A stretch of 64,000 nt of DNA. It comes from an uncultured Flavihumibacter sp. Its GTDB lineage: Bacteria > Bacteroidota > Bacteroidia > Chitinophagales > Chitinophagaceae. The notes beneath the pieces were generated by a model. The model was not told where the DNA came from. It ran no database searches and saw nothing but the letters and a program-made list of their open reading frames with translations. Position numbers and translations under genes: made by a program. Position 1 is the first letter of the stretch. Each line of letters opens with the position of its first letter. The stretch is from NCBI GenBank assembly GCA_902168105.1, contig CABHOY010000013.1:62001-126000 (forward strand), in the 5' to 3' direction. Positions 27,508 through 36,842 of this stretch are shown in pieces.

Positions 27508-28698
27508 TTATCCTGCGGTCAACTGACGCTGTGAACGATCCCATACTGCTGACTGTTTTTTTCTTAGAAAACGGCCGAAACCCTGATACACGGCCACATT
27601 CATGAAAACGAAATAAAAGGGGATGTAGAAGAGTTTACTTTTTACCTGTTTTCTAGCCAGCACATATCCGACGAATGCCATGCCGTAGAACAGTACCTGC
27701 ATTAATAATATAAACCAGTAAACCAGAGGAGCGCCGTACACACACAATATTATATTAGTAAGCAGGGCAAGTAATAAACATATCGGGGCGACAGTCCACC
27801 GGGATACACGGTGGGAAACATATTGCCAGGTGATCTTAGGGTAGCGGAAAAAGTTCAGTAACTCCAGCAGGCGGCTCATTGACTGGAAACCTCCGGCACT
27901 GATGCGCACCTTACGTTTGTATTCATCCTCCAGTGAAGCGGACGGTGTTTCCTGTGCATATGCATCAGGCGCATAGGCGACTTTGTAACCTTTTTTATTG
28001 ATACCAAAAGAGATCATGAAATCGTCCAGGATAGTATCCGCAGGAATATCTTCATATAAGGAGGTCCTTACAGCAAACAATTCGCCCGCCGCTCCCATTA
28101 CACTATACAGCTCCGCATCCCACTTCTTTAATAAGGACTCGTATTTCCAGTACATGCCCTCTCCGGCGCCTTCAGCTTCTGCCTGCTCAGCCACAAGGAT
28201 CTTTTTCTCTCCCGCCACAGCACCAGTCCGTTCGTCCTGAAAATGACGCATCAGGCAGATCAGGACATCCTTATTTAATAAGGTATTGGCATCGGAGAAG
28301 ACTACGAAGGGCGTCTTAACGAATTTCATGGCCCGGTTAACTGCCATCGTCTTGCCTTTACGTTCCGGTTCATAAAGAAGCGTGATCTGCGGATAACTCC
28401 TTATTATATTATTGGTGTCGTCAGAAGATCCATCCGTAACAAAGATGATCTGTACCTTACCAGCAGGATAATTCAGTGAAAGCGTATTGGCGATCTTTTC
28501 CCTGATGAACCCCTCCTCATTATAGGCCGCTACCATTAACGTTACCTCCGGGGTGAAAGGAGGACCGTCTGTCGCAGGACGGGGTTCTATAAAAAAACGA
28601 CGCAACTTAATTACTATATAAAGTAGTATACCGTATCCTATATAACTATAGCAAACAAGAAAAAGGCTGCACCAGAAGATCATTGAGATCACAGTCAT
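27508..28698 (-). CDS. Glycosyltransferase family 2, membrane-bound (cellulose-synthase-like subgroup)
   Basis: A 396-residue protein with an N-terminal membrane segment (about 5-30), a cytoplasmic GT-A domain and a C-terminal pair or triplet of segments (about 300-370). Motifs are VAAYNEE (about 56-62), VTDGSSDDT, the DxD-like FSDANT (about 134-139), ILDDF (catalytic Asp region) and EYKRKVRISAGG, replacing the QxxRW of processive enzymes. It probably adds a sugar to the lipid-linked repeat unit at the membrane. TACTTTTG on the minus strand at 28772-28779 may be its promoter. Confidence 0.9.
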   Translation of the reverse strand: MTVISMIFWCSLFLVCYSYIGYGILLYIVIKLRRFFIEPRPATDGPPFTPEVTLMVAAYNEEGFIREKIANTLSLNYPAGKVQIIFVTDGSSDDTNNIIRSYPQITLLYEPERKGKTMAVNRAMKFVKTPFVVFSDANTLLNKDVLICLMRHFQDERTGAVAGEKKILVAEQAEAEGAGEGMYWKYESLLKKWDAELYSVMGAAGELFAVRTSLYEDIPADTILDDFMISFGINKKGYKVAYAPDAYAQETPSASLEDEYKRKVRISAGGFQSMSRLLELLNFFRYPKITWQYVSHRVSRWTVAPICLLLALLTNIILCVYGAPLVYWFILLMQVLFYGMAFVGYVLARKQVKSKLFYIPFYFVFMNVAVYQGFGRFLRKKQSAVWDRSQRQLTAG

Positions 28699-28771
28699 AA
28701 TAATAGAAGTTGAGGGGATAAGCAGAGCGCCTGTAGCACGTTACAAAACAATCCCATAAAGAGATTCACAG

Positions 28772-28779
28772 CAAAAGTA
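28772..28779 (-). promoter_or_regulatory. Candidate -7 element for the GT2 gene
   Basis: The minus strand reads TACTTTTG here, a TAnnTTTG match about 75 bases before the start at 28698. No clear TTG at -33 was found. The same octamer occurs upstream of the giant gene at 27385-27392. Confidence 0.35.
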
Positions 28780-28948
28780 TAATAATTGTGCAGTATTTTT
28801 TCAGCAGTGTATGCTACATTTAAAAAAAAGAAGGCCGTAATGGTATTGAATATCCGTTTACGATAATTTCTTACGCATTCACCCAAAAAAAACCACCGTT
28901 TACCAAAAACATATGGGGAAATGAATAAAGTATTATATTTTTACATCG

Positions 28949-28980
28949 TTGTTAAATAGACAATACAATAGTTAAATTTG
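28949..28980 (+). promoter_or_regulatory. Candidate promoter of the exopolysaccharide plus-strand operon
   Basis: TTG at 28949-28951, a 21-base spacer and TAAATTTG at 28973-28980 fit the Bacteroidota consensus well. Transcription would start near 28987, leaving an AT-rich leader of about 190 bases before the GTG start at 29180. I see no gene in 28887-29179. Confidence 0.6.
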
Positions 28981-29179
28981 CCAGCTTGCACTTTATGAGT
29001 TATTTTCGTGCTTCAGTGTAAGTTTTCATAGAAACCATATTTGAGTCTTTTCTTTCATATCCCCTGAGAAACTGTTTTTTAGTTCCAATAAAACCTTATC
29101 CAATTTAAAGCCAACGAACATAGATTTTTCTGATACCTAACCGTATTGGGATTTATTAGTAATATTAAATTGGTTAAAG

Positions 29180-29572
29180 GTGAAAAAAACAGTTTTAATT
29201 ATAGATGATAGTTTACCCATCCGATATTTACTTGAAGTGATGCTAAACAGGACCTACAACGTTGTTTCAGCGTGTGATGGTCTCGCAGCTATGGCATGGC
29301 TGAAAAATGGCAACATCCCCGACCTGGTCATCACGGACCTGCAAATGCCCAACATTAATGGATGGGAACTCATAGAATTCATGACAGAAAGTAATCTGTA
29401 CCAGCATATACCTCTCATGGTGCTCTCTGGTGTGCATGACACTAAAGAGTCCTTTGCGAACATACGCCCCGGTAACATCAAGACGATTATTAAAAAGCCT
29501 TTTGATCCGGTAATACTACTGGATACGATTGATCATGTGCTGAAGGCTCAGCATGTACCTGCTTTTTCGTAG
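29180..29572 (+). CDS. Single-domain response regulator (CheY-like)
   Basis: A 130-residue receiver domain without an output domain. The acidic pocket is D9-D10 (LIIDDS), the phospho-acceptor is D53 (VITDLQMP), the switch Ser is S83 (MVLSGVHD), and the conserved Lys is K106 (IKKPFDP). The start codon is GTG at 29180-29182. No histidine kinase is encoded nearby. It stands first in the operon, 6 bases before the sugar transferase whose own N terminus resembles an inactive receiver, so it may control polymer initiation by protein contact instead of transcription. Confidence 0.92.
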   Translation: MKKTVLIIDDSLPIRYLLEVMLNRTYNVVSACDGLAAMAWLKNGNIPDLVITDLQMPNINGWELIEFMTESNLYQHIPLMVLSGVHDTKESFANIRPGNIKTIIKKPFDPVILLDTIDHVLKAQHVPAFS

Positions 29573-29578
29573 TACTTA

Positions 29579-30778
29579 ATGATATATCAGTATGTAACCA
29601 TTAATTCCTTTGTTAGCATGAATACATTTACACCTGAACTGAGCGTATTGAAAAATGCGGCCCCAAAACAGTTTGAAGAACGTGAACAAACATTGCCGCG
29701 GCAGATTGTTGCGGACAGTAATATAGTGCTGTTCGTAGGGCAACATATGAATGCCCCCGAACTTGCAGATGCCGGATATAAGTGTTTCTTCGCGCAGGAT
29801 TTTGATACCGCTACCGTAACGATCGAGCAGCTGCAGTCTGTCTTCAGAAGAAAGCCCGGCGTTATTATATATAGGTCACATACTGATAATCAAAAAGGCC
29901 TGAACGCCTGGAAAGAATACCTGAAGAACGAAGCCTGTTACTCTTGTATCCCTTTCCTGTTGTACGTGGACGTAGATGAAATTACACCCGAGATGAAGGC
30001 TGCTGCAAAGAAATACACCTTTATCGACGAGATCATCACAACGAAATGTTTCCCCAAACTGTCATCTAAGATAGCCTTCATTAATAAGTTCAAACAACTG
30101 AACACATATCCTCCCTTGACAGTGGTCAACGGTGGTAAAAAGGTGAAAACAAAAAGAACTGTCAATGCGGTACTGAAAAGATCGTTTGACATTCTCATTG
30201 CCAGTTCCGCCCTGGTTGTTATCAGCCCCGCCTTATTCTTAATTGCTGCTATTATAAAAGCGGAATCACGTGGTCCCATTTTTTATGCAGCCCGCCGCGC
30301 TGGTAAGAACTACCAGGTATTCAAATTCTACAAGTTCAGGACCATGATTGCCGACGCTGACAAAAAACTTCAGCAACTGCAACATCTGAATCAATACAAA
30401 GATGCCAGTGGTCCTGTTTTCTATAAGGTGTCCAACGATCCCCGTGTAACACGCTTTGGTGCTTTCCTGAGAAACACCAGCCTCGATGAGCTTCCCCAAC
30501 TTTTTAATGTGTTGATCGGTGATATGTCTCTTGTAGGTAACAGACCGTTACCGCTATACGAAGCTTCCGCACTGACGACAGACGAATGGGCACAACGTTT
30601 CCTGGCCCCTGCCGGCATCACAGGTCTCTGGCAGATCAGTAAAAGAGGAAGAAAAGACATGTCTGTAGAGGAAAGAATTGCGCTCGATATCAACTATTCT
30701 AATTCGCACAGCTTTACTTATGACATGTGGATTATGGCTAATACGCCTAAAGCTTTAATACAAAAAGATAACGTGTAA
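29579..30778 (+). CDS. Undecaprenyl-phosphate sugar-1-phosphate transferase with N-terminal pseudo-receiver
   Basis: A 399-residue initiating phosphoglycosyl transferase of the monotopic PglC/WcaJ C-terminal type. The catalytic domain (about 195-399) has KRSFDILIASSALVVISPALF (membrane hairpin), FKFYKFRTM, the Asp-Glu dyad in TSLDELPQLFN (near 303-304), GDMSLVGNRPLP and PAGITGLWQI. The first 45-175 residues follow the alternating strand/helix pattern of a receiver domain, but the phospho-acceptor strand reads VIIYRS, so it cannot be phosphorylated in the usual way. The stop overlaps the next gene's start (TAATG). The start could be M14. Confidence 0.9.
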   Translation: MIYQYVTINSFVSMNTFTPELSVLKNAAPKQFEEREQTLPRQIVADSNIVLFVGQHMNAPELADAGYKCFFAQDFDTATVTIEQLQSVFRRKPGVIIYRSHTDNQKGLNAWKEYLKNEACYSCIPFLLYVDVDEITPEMKAAAKKYTFIDEIITTKCFPKLSSKIAFINKFKQLNTYPPLTVVNGGKKVKTKRTVNAVLKRSFDILIASSALVVISPALFLIAAIIKAESRGPIFYAARRAGKNYQVFKFYKFRTMIADADKKLQQLQHLNQYKDASGPVFYKVSNDPRVTRFGAFLRNTSLDELPQLFNVLIGDMSLVGNRPLPLYEASALTTDEWAQRFLAPAGITGLWQISKRGRKDMSVEERIALDINYSNSHSFTYDMWIMANTPKALIQKDNV

Positions 30779-31989
30779 TGATCTTTACGCTTGAATTAAT
30801 CATATTCGGATACCTCGGCGGGTGCGTATTTTACAACCTTCTGTTCTCTGTGGCCGGTAAGTTTTTTTTCAGAAAAGAAAAGGTGGTGCCTGAAATATTG
30901 TCTGACTGCAGAATTGCCATTCTGGTACCTGCGTATAAGGAAGATAATGTTATTCTGCATGCAGCGCAAAGTTATGAGTCGCTGGATTACCCGGCAGACC
31001 GTTATGAAGTGATTGTGATCGCAGATACCCTGCAGGGGGTGACAATTAATACACTCCGTGCCGAGGGCATTACAGTGATCCCGGTTTCTTTTAATAAAAG
31101 TACAAAGGCTAAATCTCTGAATGCTGCATTCGCGCAGCTGGACGAAAATAAGTATGATATGGCGGTGATCGCTGACGCCGACAATATTCCGGCGCCCGAT
31201 TTCCTGCAAAAGATCAATATCGCTTATCAACAAGGTTATCATATCATACAAGCGCAACGTGTAGCTAAGAATATGGACACCCCGTTCGCCATTCTGGATG
31301 CTGCCAATGAAATAATCGCTAACCACATCAACCGCAAAGGCGCCAATGCACTGGGACTGTCTGCTTCCGTTATAGGTTCCGGTATTGCGTTCGATTTTCC
31401 GCTAATGAAACAGTGCCTCAAAGAAACTGAGGCTACCGGTGGTTTCGATAAAGTGCTGCAACAGTTGCTGGTCGATAAAGGATATAAAATACATTACGTG
31501 GAGGATGCGCTCATCTTCGATGAGAAAGTGGAAAATGCCGCCGCATTTGAAAACCAGCGGAAACGCTGGATCTCCAGCCAGTTTGTATATCTCCGCCATT
31601 ATTTCCTGCGTGGTTTCCAAGCCCTGCTCAAAGGCCGGATAGACTATTTCTATATGGCGGTAGCGCAGAATATGCTGCTGCCACGTATGTTACTCCTGGC
31701 AGGAGTTTGCTTCATGACCTGCATTTATCTGTTATTCGGTAAATACCTGACATTGTCGCCCTTAGCCTGGGTAATTTGCTTCGGGGCTTATGCCATCAGC
31801 ATGATGCTGCCATTGCCGGGAAAATTCTACACGAAATACATGTTTACCGTTATCCTGAACCTCCCGCGGGTAATGGGTATCATGTTGGGGCTCGTATTCA
31901 AACTGAAAGGAGCGGACAAGACCTTTATTCATACAACACATTCCAAAACAAGCATAGATAATCCTCTGATCAATGTTACAGGAAAATAA
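30778..31989 (+). CDS. Glycosyltransferase family 2 with membrane segments
   Basis: A 403-residue membrane glycosyltransferase. An N-terminal membrane segment is followed by ILVPAYKEDNVI (about residues 43-54), VIADTLQG, the DxD-like VIADADN (about 130-136) and a QRKRW motif (NQRKRWISSQ, about 260-269) as in cellulose-synthase-like enzymes. Two or three membrane segments lie at the C terminus. It starts inside the stop of the sugar transferase gene and overlaps the next gene by 17 bases, so these genes are translationally coupled. Confidence 0.9.
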   Translation: MIFTLELIIFGYLGGCVFYNLLFSVAGKFFFRKEKVVPEILSDCRIAILVPAYKEDNVILHAAQSYESLDYPADRYEVIVIADTLQGVTINTLRAEGITVIPVSFNKSTKAKSLNAAFAQLDENKYDMAVIADADNIPAPDFLQKINIAYQQGYHIIQAQRVAKNMDTPFAILDAANEIIANHINRKGANALGLSASVIGSGIAFDFPLMKQCLKETEATGGFDKVLQQLLVDKGYKIHYVEDALIFDEKVENAAAFENQRKRWISSQFVYLRHYFLRGFQALLKGRIDYFYMAVAQNMLLPRMLLLAGVCFMTCIYLLFGKYLTLSPLAWVICFGAYAISMMLPLPGKFYTKYMFTVILNLPRVMGIMLGLVFKLKGADKTFIHTTHSKTSIDNPLINVTGK

Positions 31990-32896
31990 AATAGCACCAC
32001 TGGTTTCCATTGTAACGATCAACTACAATACGTGCGACGTTACATGTGAATTGCTCGCTTCCATCGGAAAGAACAGCTATCCTAATATGGAGGTGATCGT
32101 CGTGGATAATGCTTCCGTTGAAGATCCTACGGCCGCACTGCTGGCGACCTATCCAGCAGTGAAGGTGATCAGGAGTGCTACCAATAAAGGATTCGCCGGA
32201 GGTAACAATCTTGGCATCGTAGCGGCGACAGGTGAATATATCTTTCTCGTAAATAATGATACGGAATTTACCGACGGGCTTATAGAGGGCCTGCTGGAAG
32301 TTTTTAACGCGCATCCCGATGCAGGGATGGTTAGCCCCAAATTTCATTACTTCTTCCATAAAGGCATCATCGAATATGCCGGTTACCAGTCAGTGGATGT
32401 ATTCACCGGCAGGAACAGCATGATCGGATGCAAAGAACCGGATCAGGGACAGTATGACCAGCTCTCCGCCACCAACTACGCACATGGCGGCGGTATGATG
32501 ACCAAAGCAGCCGTACTGAAAGAGGTAGGGCTGATGCCGGAAGTATACTTCCTCTACTATGAAGAGTTTGACTGGTGCGAACAATTTAAGCGTAAAGGTT
32601 ATAAGATCTATTATCAGTATAAATCACTTATCTACCATAAAGAATCAATGTCCACGGGTAAAAACAGTCCATTGAAGACGTATTACCTTACCAGGAACAG
32701 GATACTGTTCATGCGCAGGAACGTGGCATTACCGAACCGGATCATCTTTTTACTGTACCTGGCCTTGTTTACCATTCCCAAGAATACGTTACAATTCCTC
32801 CTGAAAAGAGAGAGGGAGCACCTAAGAGCTTTCTGGAAAGGCATTATGTGGAACGTAAAACATCGTCAATTAAACTTATTACCATGTGTGGCATAG
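31973..32896 (+). CDS. Glycosyltransferase family 2 (rhamnosyltransferase-like)
   Basis: A 307-residue GT-A enzyme. Motifs are SIVTINYNTCDVT (about 12-24), VIVVDNASVED (about 41-51), NKGFAGGNNLGI (about 70-81), the DxD-equivalent LVNNDTEF and the acceptor-side YEEFDWCEQFKRKGYKI (about 196-212). This arrangement is that of WbbL/RfbN-type enzymes transferring rhamnose or similar sugars. It overlaps the preceding gene by 17 bases and the asparagine-synthase-like gene by 13. The sugar itself cannot be read from the sequence. Confidence 0.92.
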   Translation: MLQENKIAPLVSIVTINYNTCDVTCELLASIGKNSYPNMEVIVVDNASVEDPTAALLATYPAVKVIRSATNKGFAGGNNLGIVAATGEYIFLVNNDTEFTDGLIEGLLEVFNAHPDAGMVSPKFHYFFHKGIIEYAGYQSVDVFTGRNSMIGCKEPDQGQYDQLSATNYAHGGGMMTKAAVLKEVGLMPEVYFLYYEEFDWCEQFKRKGYKIYYQYKSLIYHKESMSTGKNSPLKTYYLTRNRILFMRRNVALPNRIIFLLYLALFTIPKNTLQFLLKREREHLRAFWKGIMWNVKHRQLNLLPCVA

Positions 32897-34785
32897 CAGG
32901 GTTTATTGATTTTTCCAAAAAAGGAAGCCTTCCTGTATTGCAGGACATGACAGATGCTTTGCTGCATCGCGGTCCTGACGACGGAGGCTACGAAGTGTAT
33001 GAACACCCCAATGCACTGATCGGACTGGGACAGCGCCGTTTGTCCATCCTTGACCTTTCCAGCGGAGGCCATCAGCCAATGCATTTTAAACAGTATACCA
33101 TGATCTTCAATGGAGAGGTATACAACTTTAAAGAAGTACGCCGGGAGCTCGAACACCTGGGGTATACCTTTACTTCCAGCAGCGATACGGAAGTGCTGAT
33201 CAAAGGATATGACTGTTGGAAAGAAAAAATAGTAGACCGTTGCATTGGCATGTTCGCTTTTGTGATCTATGATAAAGAAGAAGAACAGGTTATCTTTTGC
33301 CGCGACAGGGCAGGGGTGAAGCCACTTTATTACTATTGGCATAATAATGTGCTGCTATTTGCTTCCGAGCTGAAAAGCTTTAGCCGTTTCCCCGGCTTTG
33401 AAAAGAAGATCGATGTGAACAGTGTATCATTGTTCCTGCAGTATAGTTACATTCCGGCGCCATACACTATTTTCGAACATACGCATAAGCTGAAACCAGG
33501 GCATTTCATGCATCTGTCCCTGAAGAATAAAGCGTTGACCACTTCAGAATACTGGAGTGTGCTGGAGGCTTACCGCCAACCGCTCACCAACATGTATGAA
33601 GGGGATATCATCCGTCATACCAAAGAACTGATGGAAAGCGCTTATAAGTACAGAATGGTGGCCGACGTACCAGTGGGCGTGTTCTTGAGCGGTGGTTACG
33701 ACAGTTCCAGCGTGGCCGCTATCCTGCAGGCTTCTTCCGGCAGCCGCCTGAAGACCTTTACTATCGGTTACAAGGAAGCAGCGTTTGACGAGTCTAAAGA
33801 GGCCAGAAGAATTGCGCAGCATTTGGGCACAGACCATACGGAATGGATCGTTGGTCCTTCAGATGCACTGGAAATTCTGGAGCACCTCCCTGAAGTTTAT
33901 GACGAACCGTTTGCAGATAACTCAACTGTTCCAACTACCCTGGTCAGCAAACTGGCTGCAAAACAGGTGAAAGTGGTACTGTCTGCCGACGGAGGAGACG
34001 AGCTCTTCGCAGGATACAATAAATTCAATCAGTCGCTGCAATACACCGAGAGCTTCCCTAAAGCGCTGCAGGGCGTGGTAAGCAGGGTGATGAAGCTGGT
34101 AGATCCTGCCAGTATTCCTTATTTCAATAAACAATACAACTTTGCCAGCCGTTATGAGAAGATGAAATTGATCTGGGCATCCGGCAAATCACAACAGGCA
34201 TTGAAATATATCAGCCAATATATCACTGAAACTGAAGCTGCCACCTATCTGGGCGGTACGCACTGCAATTATAAGACGAACTTTGATATGAACGGGGAAC
34301 TGGGTAATATCAACGATTCGCTGAACCGGTTGTTGTCTGTCGACTACAAGACATTCCTGGTGGACAATAATCTGGTAAAGGTTGACAGGGCCACCATGTC
34401 AGTGGGCATTGAAGGTCGCGAGCCGATGCTGGATCACCGGCTGGTGGAATTCCTGGCCAAAGTGCCTGCAAATATCAAAGTGAAGAATAAAGTCAACAAA
34501 TACATCCTGAAAGAAATAGTACACCAGTATATACCTAAAACATTGATGGACCGCCCTAAGAGGCCGTTTATAGCTCCCCTGACACATTGGTTCAAAGACG
34601 AATTAAAGGAACAGATGGAGTACTATTTATCTCCCGCTAAACTGGAACAGACAGGACTTTTTGATCCGGCGCATATCCAGACCCTGAAACAAAATTACTT
34701 CGAAGGCGGGAAGGTAAGTCACCAGAAACTCTGGAATATCCTTGTATTCCAGTTATGGTATAGCCGGTGGATGGAACAATTGTAA
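32884..34785 (+). CDS. asnB: Glutamine-dependent asparagine synthase-like amidotransferase
   Basis: A 633-residue protein with an N-terminal glutaminase domain (Cys2 after Met1: MCGIAGFIDF; RGPDDGG; the NGEVYN segment) and a C-terminal ATP-pyrophosphatase domain with SGGYDSSSVAA (about residues 263-273) and SADGGDELFAGY (about 368-379). The start at 32884 puts the catalytic Cys at position 2; the longer frame from 32848 would block it. Copies in exopolysaccharide loci are common in Bacteroidota and may amidate a sugar acid in place of making free asparagine. It is coupled to the genes on both sides. Confidence 0.93.
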   Translation: MCGIAGFIDFSKKGSLPVLQDMTDALLHRGPDDGGYEVYEHPNALIGLGQRRLSILDLSSGGHQPMHFKQYTMIFNGEVYNFKEVRRELEHLGYTFTSSSDTEVLIKGYDCWKEKIVDRCIGMFAFVIYDKEEEQVIFCRDRAGVKPLYYYWHNNVLLFASELKSFSRFPGFEKKIDVNSVSLFLQYSYIPAPYTIFEHTHKLKPGHFMHLSLKNKALTTSEYWSVLEAYRQPLTNMYEGDIIRHTKELMESAYKYRMVADVPVGVFLSGGYDSSSVAAILQASSGSRLKTFTIGYKEAAFDESKEARRIAQHLGTDHTEWIVGPSDALEILEHLPEVYDEPFADNSTVPTTLVSKLAAKQVKVVLSADGGDELFAGYNKFNQSLQYTESFPKALQGVVSRVMKLVDPASIPYFNKQYNFASRYEKMKLIWASGKSQQALKYISQYITETEAATYLGGTHCNYKTNFDMNGELGNINDSLNRLLSVDYKTFLVDNNLVKVDRATMSVGIEGREPMLDHRLVEFLAKVPANIKVKNKVNKYILKEIVHQYIPKTLMDRPKRPFIAPLTHWFKDELKEQMEYYLSPAKLEQTGLFDPAHIQTLKQNYFEGGKVSHQKLWNILVFQLWYSRWMEQL

Positions 34786-34789
34786 ACAG

Positions 34790-35920
34790 ATGGAAGAGAC
34801 GAAGAAGATCAGAGTTTTACAAACGATCCGCCAGGGTAAAATAGGAGGAGGTGAAAGCCATGTGCTGGACCTTGTCCGCTACCTGGATAAAGGACTTTTC
34901 GAGCCGGTGGTGCTGTCTTTCACAGACGGGCCGATGATCACCTCCCTTGCCCAGTTGGGAGTGCCCGCTCACGTCATCCACACTGAACGTGCCTTTGACA
35001 TTAAGGTATGGATGAAAGTGAAACATTTCCTGAAAGAACAGCGGATGGATATCGTACATGTGCACGGTACCAGGGCTAATACCAATGTACTGTGGGCGGC
35101 CCGTTCATTAGGGCTGCCGGTGATCTACACCATCCACGGCTGGTCCTTCCATGACAGTTTGCCTACCTGGAACAGGAAAGCCAGGATAATGGCAGAAAAG
35201 TTCATTACACAACGTACCCGGCTCAATATTACAGTTTCGGATTCCAATCATGAGACAGGAGTACGCGAATTTGGACATTTTAAGTCCATGGTGGTCAAAA
35301 ATGGGGTGAACCTGGAGAAGTTTAACCGGTTCGGTGAATATCCCGATGTAAAGGCGCTATATGGCATTCCTGCACATCACATGGTAATTGGTTATATTGT
35401 ACGTATAACGGAACAGAAAGATCCCCTGGGGATGTTAAGGGCCTATGCTAAAGTGTGCGCCAACTTTCCCGACCTTACCTTGTTAATGATAGGAGAGGGC
35501 GATCTGAAAACCGCCGCTGTACAGCTGGCAAAAGATCTGGGTATCAGCGGAAGGGTCGTTTTCGACAACTTCCGTCAGGACGTTCCAGCTGTATTGAATG
35601 CCGTGGATATCTACTGCCTGCCGTCCCTTTGGGAAGGGTTCCCGATAGGTGTGCTGGAAGCAATGGCAATGGCCAAAGCTGTAGTCGCCTCTGATGTGGA
35701 CGGTACCCGCGAGGCCGTGGAAAATGAAGTGACTGGCTTGCTTGTTCCACCTAAAGATGAAGCAGCACTGGTAGCGGCATTGGAAAGGCTGATAAACGAC
35801 CGGGCATTACGTATGCACCTGCAGGAAAACGCCGGCAAATGTGTGAAAGCGAACTTTGACGTACGCGACATGACCCATAAAATAGAAACAGTGTACCAGC
35901 AGATGCTGGCGCCATTATAA
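34790..35920 (+). CDS. Glycosyltransferase family 4
   Basis: A 376-residue GT-B enzyme. The N-terminal domain starts IRVLQTIRQGKIGGGESHVLDLVRYL, with the acceptor-side DIVHVHGTRAN near residue 85. The C-terminal domain has IGYIVRITEQKDP (about 200), LLMIGEGDL and the donor-binding ES..EGFP-type motif SLWEGFPIGVLEAMAMAKAVVASDVDGTREAV (about 280-311). I use the ATG at 34790, 4 bases after the asnB stop; the upstream in-frame extension would overlap asnB. It probably adds one sugar of the repeat unit. Confidence 0.93.
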   Translation: MEETKKIRVLQTIRQGKIGGGESHVLDLVRYLDKGLFEPVVLSFTDGPMITSLAQLGVPAHVIHTERAFDIKVWMKVKHFLKEQRMDIVHVHGTRANTNVLWAARSLGLPVIYTIHGWSFHDSLPTWNRKARIMAEKFITQRTRLNITVSDSNHETGVREFGHFKSMVVKNGVNLEKFNRFGEYPDVKALYGIPAHHMVIGYIVRITEQKDPLGMLRAYAKVCANFPDLTLLMIGEGDLKTAAVQLAKDLGISGRVVFDNFRQDVPAVLNAVDIYCLPSLWEGFPIGVLEAMAMAKAVVASDVDGTREAVENEVTGLLVPPKDEAALVAALERLINDRALRMHLQENAGKCVKANFDVRDMTHKIETVYQQMLAPL

Positions 35921-35941
35921 TAAGCTTATTAAACTTTACGC

Positions 35942-36676
35942 ATGAAAATCAGAAATCCCCAATCCCGTTTCGATCTGAATATAAAAAAAACGGACAGGGT
36001 ACTCGAGGTTGGAGGCGGCCACAATCCGCATCCCAGGTCAAATGTGGTGGTAGATAAATATGTTGATGACAATACGCACCGTAGCGGCGATATAAAAGTG
36101 CTGAGAAACCAGCAGTTCCTGAAAGCGGATGGCGAGCACCTGCCTTTTAAGGATAAGGAATTTGATTACGTGATCTGTAATCATGTACTGGAACATGTAG
36201 AGGACCCTGTTGCTTTTCTTAACGAACAGTTCCGCGTAGCGAAGAGAGGTTATATTGAAACGCCATCGCTGCTGGGAGAACATCTCTTCCCGAAGAAATC
36301 ACATAAGTGGGTACTGCTGGAAGTAGACGGAAAAGTAGTGCTGGTCGATAAAGAAAGGATCTCTTTCCCTACCAGCTTCGATTTTGGTGACCTCTACCTG
36401 GAATATCTGCCTAAAGCTTCCATCGGGTACAAGATCATGGAAAGGACACATCCCAACCTGCACACCATGCGTGTGGAATGGGAAGGCGGTTTTGAGTTTA
36501 TTATTAACCCGGAAGACAAAGACATACTGAAATACTTCGAAGAACCGTGGACCCGTGAAATGGTGCTGCACTATTTCCCGCAACGTTCCCTCGGACAGGA
36601 GCTGGCGGAGGCTACACGGGCATTTACCGATATCTGCAAAAGCATTATCAGATCAAGAGTACTGAAAAGAGTTTAG
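35942..36676 (+). CDS. Class I SAM-dependent methyltransferase
   Basis: A 244-residue protein of the Methyltransf_11 type. Motif I is VLEVGGGHNPHPRSNVVVD (about 20-38), the acidic post-I position is VDKY, motif II reads FDYVICNHVLEHVEDP (about 74-89) and a YIETPS strand follows. It ends the plus-strand operon, 21 bases after the GT4 gene and before a terminator. Methylation of a sugar in the exopolysaccharide is a reasonable guess; the substrate cannot be read from sequence. Confidence 0.88.
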   Translation: MKIRNPQSRFDLNIKKTDRVLEVGGGHNPHPRSNVVVDKYVDDNTHRSGDIKVLRNQQFLKADGEHLPFKDKEFDYVICNHVLEHVEDPVAFLNEQFRVAKRGYIETPSLLGEHLFPKKSHKWVLLEVDGKVVLVDKERISFPTSFDFGDLYLEYLPKASIGYKIMERTHPNLHTMRVEWEGGFEFIINPEDKDILKYFEEPWTREMVLHYFPQRSLGQELAEATRAFTDICKSIIRSRVLKRV

Positions 36677-36706
36677 TTATCTAAAACAGGATTGTTTTTA
36701 AGGAGC

Positions 36707-36735
36707 GAAGCCCCTCGGATTTCCGGGGGGCTTCT
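36707..36735 (+). terminator. Terminator of the plus-strand exopolysaccharide operon
   Basis: GAAGCCCC (36707-36714) pairs with GGGGCTTC across a short loop that can pair further (CGG/CCG). It starts 30 bases after the methyltransferase stop. The T tract is weak (TTCTTATG). Confidence 0.7.
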
Positions 36736-36842
36736 TATGTGAGTAAGGTATAAGCCATGATAGACCTTATCGGCAGCAAGAGGAATGATTTAAAAAAAAA
36801 CGTTGCAGCCGGACTACGATGAGGGGCTGTTAACTTATTTTT

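Noticed and set aside
28695..28886. 63-codon minus-strand frame overlapping the GT2 start as ATGA
   Set aside because: It starts with TTG, contains the likely GT2 promoter element, and its sequence has no recognisable features; the overlap is probably chance.
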